64,000 nt of DNA from Streptomyces sp. H27-C3. Lineage in GTDB: Bacteria; Actinomycetota; Actinomycetes; Streptomycetales; Streptomycetaceae. The notes under the pieces were generated by a model, which saw only the letters and a list, made by a program, of their open reading frames with translations, was not told the origin of the DNA and made no database searches. The translations under genes were made by a program, and so were the position numbers. The DNA is taken from NCBI RefSeq assembly GCF_030063415.1, contig NZ_JASITA010000005.1, positions 124,001-188,000 on the forward strand, written 5' to 3'. The first letter of the stretch is position 1; each line of letters begins with the position of its first letter. Of this stretch, positions 25,489-33,968 are shown one piece after another.

Positions 25489-27285
25489 TTGCGCGAGTTC
25501 AGCCTTCCGGCCCTGTACGAGGTCCCTACGGACGGCAACCTGACGGATCTCATCCGCCGCAATGCCGCTCAGCATCCAGACGTGGCGGTCATGAGCCGCA
25601 AGGTCGAAGGTGCCTGGGCGGACGTCACCGCCACCGAATTCCTCGCCGAGGTCCGCACCGCCACCAAGGGCCTGATCGCGTCCGGCGTCCAGCCGGGCGA
25701 CCGGGTCGCCCTGATGTCAGCCACCCGCTACGAGTGGGTGCTGCTCGACTTCGCGATCTGGAGCGCCGGCGCGGTCACCGTGCCGGTGTACGAAACCAGC
25801 TCCGCCGAGCAGGTCCAGTGGATCCTGGGCGACTCCGGTGCGACCGCCGTGATCATCGAGAACGACGCACACCGCGCAGCGGTCGAGTCCGTACGCGAGG
25901 GGTTGCCCGCCCTCGAACACATCTGGCAGATCGACCGGGACGCCGTCGGGCAGCTGTGTTCGGCCGGCGCCGGAGTCACCGAGGAGACCGTCGACGAGCG
26001 GAGCGCCGCCGCCAAGGCGGACGACCCGGCGACGATCGTCTACACCTCGGGCACCACAGGCCGCCCCAAGGGCTGCGTGCTCAGCCACCGCAGCTTCTTC
26101 GCGGAGTGCGGCAACGCGGTGGAGCGCCTGAAGCCACTGTTCCGTACGGGCGAGTGCTCGGTGCTGCTCTTCCTGCCGGCCGCGCATGTCTTCGGGCGGC
26201 TGGTCGAGGTGGCGGCGGTGATGGCGCCGATCAAGCTCGGCTGCGTACCGGACATCAAGAACCTCACCGATGAGCTGGCCTCCTTCAGGCCGACGCTGAT
26301 CCTCGGTGTGCCGCGCGTCTTCGAGAAGGTCTACAACTCGGCGCGGGCCAAGGCCCAGGCCGACGGCAAGGGCAAGATCTTCGACAGGGCGGCGGACACC
26401 GCGATCGCCTACAGCCGCGCGCTCGGCACCCCGCAGGGCCCGGCCCTCGGGCTCAAGCTGAAGCACAAGGTCTTCGACAGGCTGGTCTACGGCAAGCTGC
26501 GCGCGGTGCTCGGCGGGCGCGGCGAGTACGCGATCTCCGGCGGCGCCCCGCTCGGTGAGCGCCTCGGCCACTTCTTCCGCGGCATCGGCTTCACGGTCCT
26601 GGAGGGCTACGGCCTCACCGAGTCGTGTGCGGCGACGGCCTTCAACCCGTGGGACCGGCAGAAGATCGGCACGGTCGGCCAGCCGCTGCCCGGTTCGGTG
26701 GTGCGGATCGCGGACGACGGCGAGGTGCTGCTGCACGGCGAGCACCTCTTCTCGGGCTACTGGAACAACGAGACCGCCACCGTGGAGGCACTGACCGACG
26801 GCTGGTTCCACACCGGTGACATCGGCACGCTCGACGAGGACGGCTATCTCGCGATCACCGGCCGCAAGAAGGAGATCATCGTCACGGCGGGCGGCAAGAA
26901 TGTCGCCCCCGCCGTGATCGAGGACCGCATCCGGGCACACGCGCTGGTCGCCGAGTGCATGGTGGTGGGCGACGGGCGACCGTTCGTGGGCGCGCTGGTC
27001 ACCCTGGACGAGGACTTCCTGGGCCGCTGGGCCACGGAGAACGGCAAGCCGGCCGGGTCGACCGCGGTGGAGCTGCGCGACGACACGGATCTGCTCGCGG
27101 TCGTCCAGCAGGCCGTGAACGACGGGAACGCGGCGGTGTCCAAGGCCGAGTCGGTGCGCAAGTTCCGCGTACTGCCGAACCAGTTCACAGAGGAGGCCGG
27201 GCACATCACGCCGTCGCTGAAGCTGAAGCGCAACGTGGTGGCAAAGGACTTCGCCGACGAGATCGAAGCGCTCTACCGGGGCTGA
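25489..27285 (+). CDS. Long-chain fatty-acid-CoA ligase (AMP-dependent synthetase)
   Basis: A 598-residue acyl-CoA synthetase activating fatty acids through an acyl-adenylate. Seen: the P-loop YTSGTTGRPKGCVLSHRSFF (185-204), GYGLTESCAATAFNPWDR, DGWFHTGDIGTLDEDGYLAITGRKKEIIVTAGG (core GDIGTLDEDGYLAI with GRKKE) and a C-terminal lid ending in SLKLKRNVVAKDF. The TTG start at 25489 has GAGGAG 8 nt upstream. Monocistronic, closed by a strong hairpin. Peripheral to the membrane; supplies acyl-CoA for degradation or lipid synthesis. Confidence 0.94.
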   Translation: MREFSLPALYEVPTDGNLTDLIRRNAAQHPDVAVMSRKVEGAWADVTATEFLAEVRTATKGLIASGVQPGDRVALMSATRYEWVLLDFAIWSAGAVTVPVYETSSAEQVQWILGDSGATAVIIENDAHRAAVESVREGLPALEHIWQIDRDAVGQLCSAGAGVTEETVDERSAAAKADDPATIVYTSGTTGRPKGCVLSHRSFFAECGNAVERLKPLFRTGECSVLLFLPAAHVFGRLVEVAAVMAPIKLGCVPDIKNLTDELASFRPTLILGVPRVFEKVYNSARAKAQADGKGKIFDRAADTAIAYSRALGTPQGPALGLKLKHKVFDRLVYGKLRAVLGGRGEYAISGGAPLGERLGHFFRGIGFTVLEGYGLTESCAATAFNPWDRQKIGTVGQPLPGSVVRIADDGEVLLHGEHLFSGYWNNETATVEALTDGWFHTGDIGTLDEDGYLAITGRKKEIIVTAGGKNVAPAVIEDRIRAHALVAECMVVGDGRPFVGALVTLDEDFLGRWATENGKPAGSTAVELRDDTDLLAVVQQAVNDGNAAVSKAESVRKFRVLPNQFTEEAGHITPSLKLKRNVVAKDFADEIEALYRG

Positions 27286-27331
27286 TCGGCCCTGAAGGCC
27301 GGGGCCGGGCTCACGGCCCCCATGGACCGAC

Positions 27332-27364
27332 ACCGATGGAGCCCGCGACCCGGGCTCCATCGGT
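27332..27364. terminator. Bidirectional terminator between convergent genes
   Basis: Perfect 14-bp stem (27332-27345 with 27351-27364) with loop CGACC, between the acyl-CoA ligase stop and the glycosyltransferase stop on the opposite strand. Confidence 0.85.
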
Positions 27365-27397
27365 CGTCCACTCCCCCGAGAGGGCGTCAGAGGCCGC

Positions 27398-28540
27398 TCA
27401 GAGCAGCGCCTTGAGCTTCCCCGCGAGCAGGTCCCAGCGCCACTTCTCCTCGACCCACTCCCGCCCTCGCTCCCCCATCCGCCGTCGCAGCGCGGGGTCC
27501 TGGAGCAGCGTGACGACACGGTCGGCCGACTCCTCGGCGGAGCCGCCACGCACCACCCAGCCGGTCTCCCCGTCCAGTACGGCGTCGGGCGCACCCCCCG
27601 AGTCGCCCGCCACCACGGGCAGGCCGGTGGCCGAGGCCTCCAGGTAGACGATGCCGAGCCCCTCGACGTCGAGGCCTCCCCGGCGCGTGCGGCAGGGCAT
27701 CGCGAAAACGTCACCGGCGCCGTAGTGCGCGGGCAGCTCCGCCCAGGGCACCGGTCCTGCGAAGCGCACCGAGTCCGTGACGCCGGTCTCGGCGGCCAGC
27801 TTCGACAGTTGCTCGGCGTACGGTCCGCCGCCCACGATCAGCAGCACCGCGTCCGGCACCGCGCGCAGGATCCGGGGCATCGCCAGGATCAGCGTGTCCT
27901 GGCCCTTGCGCGGCACCAGCCGGGAGACGCACACCACCACGGGCCGGTCCGCGAGCCCGAGCCGTTCCCTGACCGTGTCACCGCCCGAGCCTGGGTGGAA
28001 GGTCTTCTCGTCGACGCCGGGCGGCAACTGGGCCATCCGCGCCGCGGCTTCGGGCGTGAGCGCGCCGGCGATCCGCGAGCGCGTGTACTCGCCCAGGTAG
28101 GTGATCGTGTCCGTGCCCTCGCCGATCCTGCGCAACAACTGCCGGGCGGCTGGCAGTTGGGCCCAGCCCGCCTCGTGGCCGTGCGTGGTGGCGACGAGCC
28201 GGGTGGCGCCCGCCCTGCGCAGCGCCGGGGCCATCAGGGCGAGCGGCGCCGCCGCCCCGAACCACACCGACGTACAGCCGTGTTCGCGCAGCAGCCCCAC
28301 CGCGCGGCGGGTGACGCGCGGGGTCGGCAGCAGCATCGTCGTCCGGTCCCGTACGACGGTGAAGGGCTGCTCGGCGTCGAAGGCCGCGGTGGCGTCGGCG
28401 CCCTCCTGGCCGCGCTTCCACGTCGAGGCGTAGACGACGAGCCGCTCGGGGTCCAGACGCAGCGCCATGTTGTGCAGGAACGCCTGGATGCCGCCGGGGC
28501 GGGGTGGAAAGTCATTGGTCACGATCAAGGTCTTGTGCAT
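27398..28540 (-). CDS. Group 4 glycosyltransferase, PimB/PimC-like mannosyltransferase
   Basis: A 380-residue GT-B glycosyltransferase. N-terminal acceptor motif TNDFPPRPGGIQAFLHNMAL; ATTHGHEAGW; nucleotide-sugar domain with VVVCVSRLVPRKGQDTLI, GGGPYAEQLSKLA, and the retaining-enzyme EX7E region GLGIVYLEASATGLPVVAGD. This profile resembles phosphatidylinositol mannoside mannosyltransferases (PimB') that use GDP-mannose, at the cytoplasmic face of the membrane. The ATG at 28540 is chosen because it gives the family N-terminus; no strong ribosome site is seen. Divergent from a GT87-like gene, 99 bp away. Confidence 0.88.
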   Translation of the reverse strand: MHKTLIVTNDFPPRPGGIQAFLHNMALRLDPERLVVYASTWKRGQEGADATAAFDAEQPFTVVRDRTTMLLPTPRVTRRAVGLLREHGCTSVWFGAAAPLALMAPALRRAGATRLVATTHGHEAGWAQLPAARQLLRRIGEGTDTITYLGEYTRSRIAGALTPEAAARMAQLPPGVDEKTFHPGSGGDTVRERLGLADRPVVVCVSRLVPRKGQDTLILAMPRILRAVPDAVLLIVGGGPYAEQLSKLAAETGVTDSVRFAGPVPWAELPAHYGAGDVFAMPCRTRRGGLDVEGLGIVYLEASATGLPVVAGDSGGAPDAVLDGETGWVVRGGSAEESADRVVTLLQDPALRRRMGERGREWVEEKWRWDLLAGKLKALL

Positions 28541-28639
28541 CGTCGCCGACAGTACCGAACGGCCCAGGGTCTTGGCTCCCGGCCGGGCGCGCCCTGCATC
28601 ATGTGTCCGCCAACCACCCACGAAACGGACGAGGCGGCC

Positions 28640-29911
28640 ATGACAGGCACATGCCCCACAAGCATCACAAGACGCCCCATCGCACGATGCGTCGCCCTGT
28701 GGGTCCTCACCAGGACCGTGCTGCTGCTGTGTGTCTTCAAGGTGCTCAACCTGCCGGGCCCGGACGTCACCGGCGATGTGTCGGTGATCTACCAGGGCTG
28801 GTACGAGGTGCTGCGCACCGGCACCTTCCCGCTGGACGACATCACCTGGCAGTACCCGCCCGCCGCGGCCCTCACGGTCCTCGCCCCCGCCCTGCTGCCG
28901 TTCCTCGGCTACGCCTCGGCGTTCTTCGTGCTGGCCTGTCTCGCGGACGCGCTCGTCATGGGGCTGCTGCTGTACGCGGGAGGGCGTCCCGGCAAGCGGT
29001 ACGCGGGCGCGTGGGTGTGGCTGGCGGGACTGCCGCTGCTCGGCCCGACGGCGTACGCCCGATACGACGTGATGGTCACGGCGGTCGCCGTCGCCGCTCT
29101 GCTCGCCGGGGCGCGTCACCCGCGCACCATGGGGGCGCTCGCGGGCCTCGGCGCGCTCCTGAAGGTCTGGCCCATCCTGCTGCTCGTCGCCGCGCCACGC
29201 GCGCGTGCGACCCGGTCGGCGTGGACGGCGGCGGCGGTAACGTCGGCCACGCTGCTGCTGCTGTTCTCCCTCACCATGCCGGGGTCGCTGGCCTTCCTCA
29301 CCTTCCAGCGCGACCGGGGCACCGAGGTCGAGTCGCTGGGCGGCCTCGTCTTCCACACCGCCAGGCACTTCGGCTGGCGTGGCGAGGTCCTGCTCAACTA
29401 CGGCTCGGTGGAGTTCCTCGGCCCGTACGTCTCCCTGGTCAGTACGGCCGCGATGGGGCTGACCGCGCTGGCCTTCGGCTGGCTGCTGCTGTGGCGGCTG
29501 CGGGCCCGCGCGTTCGGCACGTCCACGCCGTGCGACGCGGCCTTCGCGGCCGTCCTGCTCTTCACCACGACCAGCAGGGTGATCAGTCCGCAGTATCTGC
29601 TGTGGCTGGTCGGTCTCGCGGCCGTCTGTCTGGCCTTTCGCGGCAGCCGGATGGACCGTCCGGCGCACCTGGTGCTGGCCGCGACGGGCGTCACCCTGCT
29701 GGAGTTCCCCATCTGGTTCTCGCACGTGGTGGCGAGCGACTGGCTGGGCCTGCTGCTGCTGGCCGTGCGCAACGGTCTGCTGCTCGCGGCGACCCTGCTC
29801 GCCTGCCGCCGCCTGTGGCAGCAGACGGTCTCCGAACCGCGCCGCCGAGCCACGCACCCGCTGCCCGCCCGGCCCGCCCCCGACAAGGAACCCGAGCTGC
29901 TTGCCTCCTGA
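28640..29911 (+). CDS. Integral-membrane glycosyltransferase, GT87/DUF2029-like
   Basis: A 423-residue protein with about ten hydrophobic helices. Features of polyprenol-dependent GT-C enzymes: an early loop with acidic residues (GDVSVIYQGWYEVLRTGTFPLDDITWQYPP; core PLDDITWQYPP), GPTAYARYDVMV, and LLKVWPILLLVAAPRA. Relatives (PimE and DUF2029 proteins) transfer mannose from polyprenyl-phosphate-mannose to phosphatidylinositol mannosides. ATG 28640 has GAGGCGG upstream. With the divergent PimB-like gene it forms a plausible glycolipid pair; donor and acceptor are inferred. Confidence 0.85.
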   Translation: MTGTCPTSITRRPIARCVALWVLTRTVLLLCVFKVLNLPGPDVTGDVSVIYQGWYEVLRTGTFPLDDITWQYPPAAALTVLAPALLPFLGYASAFFVLACLADALVMGLLLYAGGRPGKRYAGAWVWLAGLPLLGPTAYARYDVMVTAVAVAALLAGARHPRTMGALAGLGALLKVWPILLLVAAPRARATRSAWTAAAVTSATLLLLFSLTMPGSLAFLTFQRDRGTEVESLGGLVFHTARHFGWRGEVLLNYGSVEFLGPYVSLVSTAAMGLTALAFGWLLLWRLRARAFGTSTPCDAAFAAVLLFTTTSRVISPQYLLWLVGLAAVCLAFRGSRMDRPAHLVLAATGVTLLEFPIWFSHVVASDWLGLLLLAVRNGLLLAATLLACRRLWQQTVSEPRRRATHPLPARPAPDKEPELLAS

Positions 29912-30002
29912 GGCACGTGCCGATCGCACGGGCGCTCAGCGCGGCCACTGCCAACCCCTGCGTGGGCGCCCAGCGCGGCCAGGGGCACCCCCGCGCAGGC
30001 AC

Positions 30003-31253
30003 TCAGCCCAGCCGCTCGCGCAGATACGCGCGCCACCGCACCGTGAAGTCCTCGGGCGTGGTCCCGAGCTGCTCCTGCATCGCCTTCTCGACCGCGCCCT
30101 CCCGCTGCGCATGCCCTCCGACGGCCCGATAGAAGGCCGTCAGCCGCTTCTCGCCCCGCTCCTCGGCGATCAGCCTGCAGGCCAGCCAGCCGCCCTCGTA
30201 CGCGCGCGCCAGGGCGTCCGCGTCCCCTCCGAAGCCGAAGGCCTGGTCGGTGGGCAGGGCGGCGGGCAGGTCCCGGCCGCGCACCGCGCGCGCCAGTTCG
30301 GGGGCGGCCTCGTCCGCGGTGCGTCCGGTGCCGCGGTACGCCACCCAGTCCGCGAAGCCCTCAGAGAGCCACATCGGGGTGGCGGCGGACGTATGGGCTC
30401 GGGTCGCGACGTGGGCCGACTCATGGGCGAGGACGATCTGCTGCCCGAAGGCGCCGAGCACCGCGTAGGCGTCGGGGTTCACGATCACCCGGTCCGCGGG
30501 CGCCGTGCCCGAGCCGCCCGCCTCTCCGGTGGTGACGGCCGCGATGCCCCGGTATCCGGCGGCCCGACCGCCCAGCAGCGAGGCCATGCCGCCGACGGAG
30601 GAGGGCACCAGGAGGACCAGGCGCCGCGCCCACCGGCCTTGCCACGCACGGTCGACCGCGGGCACCGCGCGGTCCGCGGCGTTCGCGATCTCGCGCAGCC
30701 GCCGCTCGCTCTGGCCGACGCCGAGCACCAGGCTGTGCGTGCCGCGCACGGCCGTGACCCTGCCCTGCTCCCAGAGCTGCCGCGCGGCGCCACCATACCG
30801 GCCGCCCTCGGCCTTACCGGGGCTCTCGGCCGCGACGTACCAGCGCCCGTCCCGCCGCGTCAGGTCCAGCTCCTCGGTGGCCTTCACCGCTGCGCTGTCG
30901 TACCCGTCGAGCCGGTAGCTCAGCTCGACCCGGGCGGTGGCCCGCCCCTCGCCGGTGCGGTCGAATCCGGTCAGCCGGTACGCCCAGGAGCGCAGCGGCA
31001 CCTGCGCGAGATTCGCGAACTCCCGGCGCTCGGCCACCCGCAGCCCGTCCGCGCGGGGGTCGACCGGGGCCAGATAGGCGGCCTCGTCACGGTCGACCAC
31101 GGCGGCGGCCCTGCGGTCCAGGGTCCGCTGGACGTCCCGGGCCGCGCTGCCCCCGGGCTCGCCGGGGGACGAGCACGCGGGGACGAGGAGGAGCACGGCG
31201 AGCAGTTGTCCCGCCCACCGGCCTCGTCCCGTACCCCGCCACTGACCTGCCAC
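30003..31253 (-). CDS. Lipoprotein with gluzincin metallopeptidase motif
   Basis: A 416-residue secreted protein. The N-terminus has a signal peptide with lipobox LLLVPAC (Cys near 27), so it is probably anchored outside the membrane. A middle domain resembles NTF2/SnoaL-like folds (RADGLRVAERREFANLAQVP...). The C-terminal part has HESAHVATRAH (HExxH near 274-278) with a glutamate 18 residues on in WLSEGFADWVAY, the pattern of M1/M61-like gluzincins. It is likely a wall- or membrane-facing peptidase; the substrate is unknown. It lies 77 bp after the NlpC/P60 gene on the same strand. Confidence 0.85.
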   Translation of the reverse strand: MAGQWRGTGRGRWAGQLLAVLLLVPACSSPGEPGGSAARDVQRTLDRRAAAVVDRDEAAYLAPVDPRADGLRVAERREFANLAQVPLRSWAYRLTGFDRTGEGRATARVELSYRLDGYDSAAVKATEELDLTRRDGRWYVAAESPGKAEGGRYGGAARQLWEQGRVTAVRGTHSLVLGVGQSERRLREIANAADRAVPAVDRAWQGRWARRLVLLVPSSVGGMASLLGGRAAGYRGIAAVTTGEAGGSGTAPADRVIVNPDAYAVLGAFGQQIVLAHESAHVATRAHTSAATPMWLSEGFADWVAYRGTGRTADEAAPELARAVRGRDLPAALPTDQAFGFGGDADALARAYEGGWLACRLIAEERGEKRLTAFYRAVGGHAQREGAVEKAMQEQLGTTPEDFTVRWRAYLRERLG

Positions 31254-31330
31254 CCTGCCGATCGTACGTGCCGGGGCGCGTCGCGATCAGACCGCCGGGG
31301 GCGGCCCGCACCGGGCCGGTCCCGGCCTGC

Positions 31331-32359
31331 TCAGACCCGGGTCACCGACGACACCGGCATCATTCCGACCGGGTCGTAGCGCACCGGAGCGCCCGGGTAC
31401 GGCGCGTGCACCACCTGGCCGTTGCCCACGTACATCCCGATGTGGCTGGCGTCGTCGCGGTACGCCACCAGGTCGCCCGGCTGCGCCTGGTCCATGGAGA
31501 CCTGCCGGCCCGCGTAGCGCTGCGCCTGCGAGGTGCGCGGCAGGGAGACGCCTGCCTGCGCGTACGACCACTGGGTGAGCCCCGAACAGTCGAAGCCCGT
31601 CGGGCCGTTGGCCCCCCAGACGTACGGCTTGCCCACGGCCTGCTGCGCGGCCAGCACCGCTGCCCCGGCCCGCCCGGAGGCGGGTGCGCCGACCGGCTGG
31701 GGCGGGGTGTCGCCGCGGCCCGAGCGCGACGCGCGGTCGTGCTCCGCGCGCTCCTCGGTCGGCAGCGAGTTCAGCAGCCGTCGCGCCTCGGCGAGCTTGC
31801 GCTCGACGACGCGCTTATGGCGGGCGACCGCGGCCCGGCTGCGTTCCAGCTCGGTGAGCTTGTGGGAGGCCTCCGCGCGCTCCTGGCCCAGCTTGCGCTG
31901 TGCGGCCTGGAGGTCGAGCAGGGAGTCCGCCTGACGGGCACTGAGGCGGTCGAGAACGGCGGCCTTGTCGAGATAGCTGTCGGGGTCCTCGGACAGCAGC
32001 AGCGCCACGGCCGGGTCCATGCCTCCGGACCGGTACTGGGCGCCCGCGACCGAACCGAGCGCCCCCCGCATGCGGTTGATGCTCTCCTGGCCGCGTGCGG
32101 CCCTGTCCTGGGCCTGGGCCACCTGCTCGCGGAGCTGGTCCGCGTGCTCGTCGGCCTTGTTGAACCGCTCGGTGGCCCGCTCGGCCTGCTCGTACAGGCG
32201 GTCGACGCGGGCCTGCGTGGCGGTGGCCGTGTCCTGGGGGTCGGCGCTCGCCGGTGCACCACCGAGTGTCGCCGCCGCGGTCGCCGCGGCCGCGGACAGA
32301 ACTGTGACCCGGGCGCTCTGCGTGAGGCCGGACTGTGAGGGACGCCGATGGGTCGCCAC
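31331..32359 (-). CDS. NlpC/P60 (C40) peptidoglycan endopeptidase
   Basis: A 342-residue secreted hydrolase. GTG start (VATHRRPSQSGLTQSARVTV) leads into an Ala-rich signal peptide ending near ASA-DP. A long coiled-coil (residues 40-200, ARVDRLYEQAERATERFNKA onward) precedes the C-terminal NlpC domain: Cys256 in GFDCSGLTQWSYAQ, SHIGMYVGNGQVVHAPYPG with the catalytic His, and PGDLVAYRDD. RipA-like architecture; it cuts stem peptides during growth or division. Paralogue of the next gene (32642-33667), with the same layout. Confidence 0.94.
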   Translation of the reverse strand: MATHRRPSQSGLTQSARVTVLSAAAATAAATLGGAPASADPQDTATATQARVDRLYEQAERATERFNKADEHADQLREQVAQAQDRAARGQESINRMRGALGSVAGAQYRSGGMDPAVALLLSEDPDSYLDKAAVLDRLSARQADSLLDLQAAQRKLGQERAEASHKLTELERSRAAVARHKRVVERKLAEARRLLNSLPTEERAEHDRASRSGRGDTPPQPVGAPASGRAGAAVLAAQQAVGKPYVWGANGPTGFDCSGLTQWSYAQAGVSLPRTSQAQRYAGRQVSMDQAQPGDLVAYRDDASHIGMYVGNGQVVHAPYPGAPVRYDPVGMMPVSSVTRV

Positions 32360-32500
32360 AGGAAGCCGCACTCCCTTCCGCTGCGCGCAATCCCCCTGCC
32401 GCCCGGGGCGGGCGGACCAATGGACCGGGGAGCTGCGCGAGCAGACAGTAGCCGTGCGATCACGCGCTGGCCAAAGACCGCGCCGTGCACACACAGTGAC

Positions 32501-32532
32501 GCCCCGCCGGAGGACCAGGTCACCGGCGGGGC
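32501..32532 (-). terminator. Terminator between the two NlpC/P60 genes
   Basis: GCCCCGCCGG (32501-32510) pairs with CCGGCGGGGC (32523-32532) across a 12-nt loop, about 110 bp after the stop of the upstream hydrolase. No T-run, as is common in Streptomyces. The rest of 32360-32641 shows no gene. Confidence 0.7.
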
Positions 32533-32641
32533 GGAGCGTCAGCGGGAGTTACCGGAATTCGCCCGAATGGGCGGTGCCGGCGGCAACCCGTGGTGTTCGT
32601 CGGATACGCGCACACCGACTCGGGCGCGCGGTCCGGACCGA

Positions 32642-33667
32642 TCAGATGCGGACACCGAACTGGAAGGTGCCCATGTAGTCCATCGACTCGTAGCGCACCA
32701 CGGCACCCGGCTTCGGGGCGTGCAGGATCTGGTTGTTGCCCGCGTACAGACCGACGTGCGCCAGGTTGTTGAAGAACACCAGGTCGCCCGGCTTGAGCTC
32801 GCTCTTGCCGATCTTGGTGCCGTCGGCGTGCTGGGTGAACGTCGTCCGGGTGATCGAGACACCGGCCTGCGCGTACGCCCACTGGGTCAGCCCGGAGCAG
32901 TCGTAGGAGTTGGGGCCGGTGGCGCCCGAGACGTACGGCTTGCCCTGCTGGGTCGCCGCCGCGCTGAGAGCGGCGGCTCCGCGCTGGGAAGCGGGCGCCT
33001 CGTTGCCGAGCTCGACCCGGTCGCCGGCCGCGCGGCTGGCGCGCTGCTCCTTCTCCTGCATCTTCGCGCGCTCGGCGGCGGTCAGCGTGTTCAGGAGCTT
33101 CTGCGCCTCGGCGAGCTTGCCCTGGAACTTCTGCTTCTTGTCGCCGAGTTCCTTGCGGACGTCCTCAAGGTCATCGAGCTTGTCGGTCGCCTCGGTACGC
33201 TGCTGCGCGAGCGTGCGCTGCTTCGCCTTGATCTTCTGGAGCGCCTCGGCCTGCTTGCCGCTCAACTGGTCGAGCGCGCCGGCCTTGTCGAGGAAGTTGT
33301 CCGGGTCGGCCGAGAGGAAGAGCTGCACGGACGGGTCGATGCCGCCGGTGCGGTACTGGGCGCTCGCCACCGAACCGAGTTCGCCGCGGAGGTCGTTGAG
33401 CTCCCCCTGGCCGCGGGCGACCTTGTCCTGGAGGTTGTCGACCTCTTCCTTGAGCGTTTCCTGCCGCTCCTTGGCGCCGTTGTACTTCTCGGTGGCGGCC
33501 TCGGCCTCGTGGTAGAGCTTGTCGACCTTGGCCTTGACCTCACTCTTGGTGGGCTTGGGGTCGGCCTGAGCGGTCTGTGACGTGAGAGCGACGGCAGCGG
33601 CAGCGGTCGCGGTGAGCACCGTCACACGTGTGCGGCTCGGCTGCTTGGGTCGACGGTGGGACGCCAC
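32642..33667 (-). CDS. NlpC/P60 (C40) peptidoglycan endopeptidase, paralogue
   Basis: A 341-residue secreted hydrolase with the same plan as its neighbour: GTG start (VASHRRPKQPSRTRVTV), a signal peptide ending TAQA-DP, a Lys/Glu-rich coiled-coil (KVDKLYHEAEAATEKYNGAK onward), and an NlpC domain with Cys in SYDCSGLTQWAYAQ and His in AHVGLYAGNNQILHAPKPG. AAGGAG lies 9 nt before the GTG. Unlike its paralogue it carries a long structured leader (33691-33850) resembling a c-di-AMP riboswitch, suggesting osmotic or wall-stress control. Tandem duplication of the pair is likely. Confidence 0.94.
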   Translation of the reverse strand: MASHRRPKQPSRTRVTVLTATAAAAVALTSQTAQADPKPTKSEVKAKVDKLYHEAEAATEKYNGAKERQETLKEEVDNLQDKVARGQGELNDLRGELGSVASAQYRTGGIDPSVQLFLSADPDNFLDKAGALDQLSGKQAEALQKIKAKQRTLAQQRTEATDKLDDLEDVRKELGDKKQKFQGKLAEAQKLLNTLTAAERAKMQEKEQRASRAAGDRVELGNEAPASQRGAAALSAAATQQGKPYVSGATGPNSYDCSGLTQWAYAQAGVSITRTTFTQHADGTKIGKSELKPGDLVFFNNLAHVGLYAGNNQILHAPKPGAVVRYESMDYMGTFQFGVRI

Positions 33668-33690
33668 GAAGGCGAGCTCCTTCTTCCTCT

Positions 33691-33850
33691 GCCGCCTACC
33701 GGGTGGGGACGAATCCCCGGCTCCATGGTCGGTTCCCCCGCGGAACTGGACCGAACTGCACGGACTCGGCGGTTCCTTCGCTGCCACCCCGGATGGGTGG
33801 TCTACCGCGCGAAGGTTCGAGGGCAGACCTTAGTAACCTTCTTGTGATCA
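33691..33850 (-). promoter_or_regulatory. Structured leader, candidate ydaO (c-di-AMP) riboswitch
   Basis: On the minus strand the leader has CCTTCGC/GCGAAGG enclosing CCACCC/GGGTGG, then GCGGGGGAACCGACC, GGGGATTCGTCCCC, and ends with CCCGGTAGGCGGC just before the AAGGAG. GGGGGAACC and GGTAGGCGG are hallmarks of ydaO/yuaA elements, which often precede NlpC/P60 genes in Streptomyces. The region between differs from the consensus (no clear GUCAGCUAACC), so the call is tentative. Confidence 0.5.
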
Positions 33851-33968
33851 GTTCAAATCCTCAAGAGAAAAATCTCCACCAGAGATGCATTCTTTACTCG
33901 CACCACACGCGCAGTAATGACTACTTGACGTTACGTTCTGTCAATTGGGGCATTTCGTGCACCAGTTA
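33851..33968 (-). promoter_or_regulatory. AT-rich promoter region with TTGAC-N10-GTCAA repeat
   Basis: This is the most AT-rich stretch in the area. TTGACA lies on the minus strand at 33944-33939 and TTGACG on the plus strand at 33925-33930; together they form the inverted repeat TTGAC-N10-GTCAA (33925-33944). It likely holds the promoter of the NlpC/P60 gene and an operator. No gene is seen here. Confidence 0.45.

Noticed and set aside
27398..29929. 843-codon minus frame including the glycosyltransferase
   Set aside because: Upstream of 28540 it is antisense to the GT87-like gene and compositionally a shadow.
33925..33944. MtrA-type direct repeat at the NlpC/P60 promoter
   Set aside because: The half sites are inverted (TTGAC/GTCAA), not the spaced direct GTAAC-like repeats expected, so MtrA is not claimed.
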